Assembly (NCBI GenBank): GCA_949775045.1 | Contig: OX459103.1 | Location: 7,845,842 to 7,909,841, forward strand | DNA length: 64,000 nt | Reading direction: 5' to 3' | Origin: Metridium senile | Taxonomy: Eukaryota > Cnidaria > Anthozoa > Actiniaria > Metridiidae | Shown here: piece after piece, positions 63,489-64,000 of the stretch | How positions within the stretch are numbered: position 1 is the first letter of the stretch | Layout of the letters: the number at the start of each line of letters is the position of its first letter | Made by a program: the position numbers and the translations under genes | The notes under the pieces: model-generated | Told to the model about the DNA's origin: nothing | Databases searched by the model: none | The model's input: the letters and a program-made list of their open reading frames with translations, nothing else

Positions 63489-63915
63489 GTTGTTGTTGTT
63501 GTTGTTGTTAACTTAATAACTCATACAAATATAAATACATACATGTGTTTTTTTTAATACACAATGACTCCAGCCTCGTTTAGCATAATAATTAATAAAA
63601 GTATAATGTAAGTATAATGAGTATAATGTTAGTATATATAATGATTTAAGTGTTTTGTATAATATATATAACTAACTTACTTATGATCTCATGGGATCTC
63701 ACTGGAACATTATTAAGGTAAGAATGTTTGTTGTTTGATCTCATGAGATCCCATGTGAACAGCCTATCATATTTGATTATCTCTGTTGTTTAATCTAGTG
63801 AGATCCCTTGGGATCATGTATGTGAAGATAAAAGTGTCACATATGATTCGATGGTATCTCACATACTTATAACATCAAACAACAAAGATACGGATGTTAA
63901 CATATATCCACATTG
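62700..63915. repeat. ~50-bp minisatellite with CCCATGGGATCTCAC, right block
   Basis: Units as in 55141-55530 (GGATCTCACTGGATCAAACAACAAAGAT), broken by a palindrome at about 62985-63110, an ATT/GTT microsatellite at 63454-63510 and unique sequence. Some units near 63720-63830 are inverted. Confidence 0.88.
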
Positions 63916-64000
63916 GAACTGATTGGATTAAGAAACATCGGAAACTGGTTAGAGGTTGAAATGTACAAAACTTATATACCCATGTTCTGACATATTCAGA

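Overview
The window is eukaryotic genomic DNA: AT-rich, with split genes, GT-AG introns, long simple repeats and a very high density of short palindromic (MITE-like) elements. The protein families (follistatin/Kazal, VWA, GON, laminin G, EGF) and the repeat style suggest a marine invertebrate. I favour an anthozoan cnidarian (coral or anemone), but that is inference; no species marker is visible.

About 52 kb on the + strand (534-52974) is one giant secreted or extracellular-matrix gene. Its 5' end lies left of the window. I could assemble 52 consecutive exons, and every splice junction keeps the frame. Module borders are all phase 1. The visible product is about 3,960 residues in this order: 2 follistatin-type modules (FOLN hairpin plus Kazal, 10 Cys each, one exon each); a VWA domain; a GON domain; a second VWA; 29 more follistatin-type modules; a short linker with a furin-like basic cluster; four laminin G + EGF units, three exons each; and a last VWA with an intact MIDAS. 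The laminin G/EGF region is an A-B / C-D tandem duplication of about 7-8 kb that carried its introns along. The architecture looks like an agrin-type protein greatly enlarged and combined with VWA and GON domains. GON is otherwise known mainly as the tail of ADAMTS9/20/GON-1 proteases.

The introns are unusually informative. At least five contain tandem copies of the neighbouring exon edge, with decoy acceptors or donors (17474-17638, 20809-21115, 23285-23640, 26690-27180, 51394-51640). One minisatellite (27576-28190) is made of decayed fragments of the adjacent Kazal exon. Other introns hold microsatellites, an 84-bp minisatellite, a 2.37-kb foldback element inserted in a 64-bp tandem array, and an SINE composite with a clear target-site duplication and an empty site in the paralogous intron.

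From 52975 to 64000 lie repeat-rich intergenic DNA and one small three-exon gene on the - strand (59798 down to 55698). It encodes a predicted 342-residue secreted protein with a Gly/Ala-rich hydrophobic stretch and a Tyr/Asn-rich tail; I do not recognise its family. A 50-bp minisatellite lies on both sides of this gene. No rRNA gene, functional tRNA, CRISPR array or intact transposase was seen.
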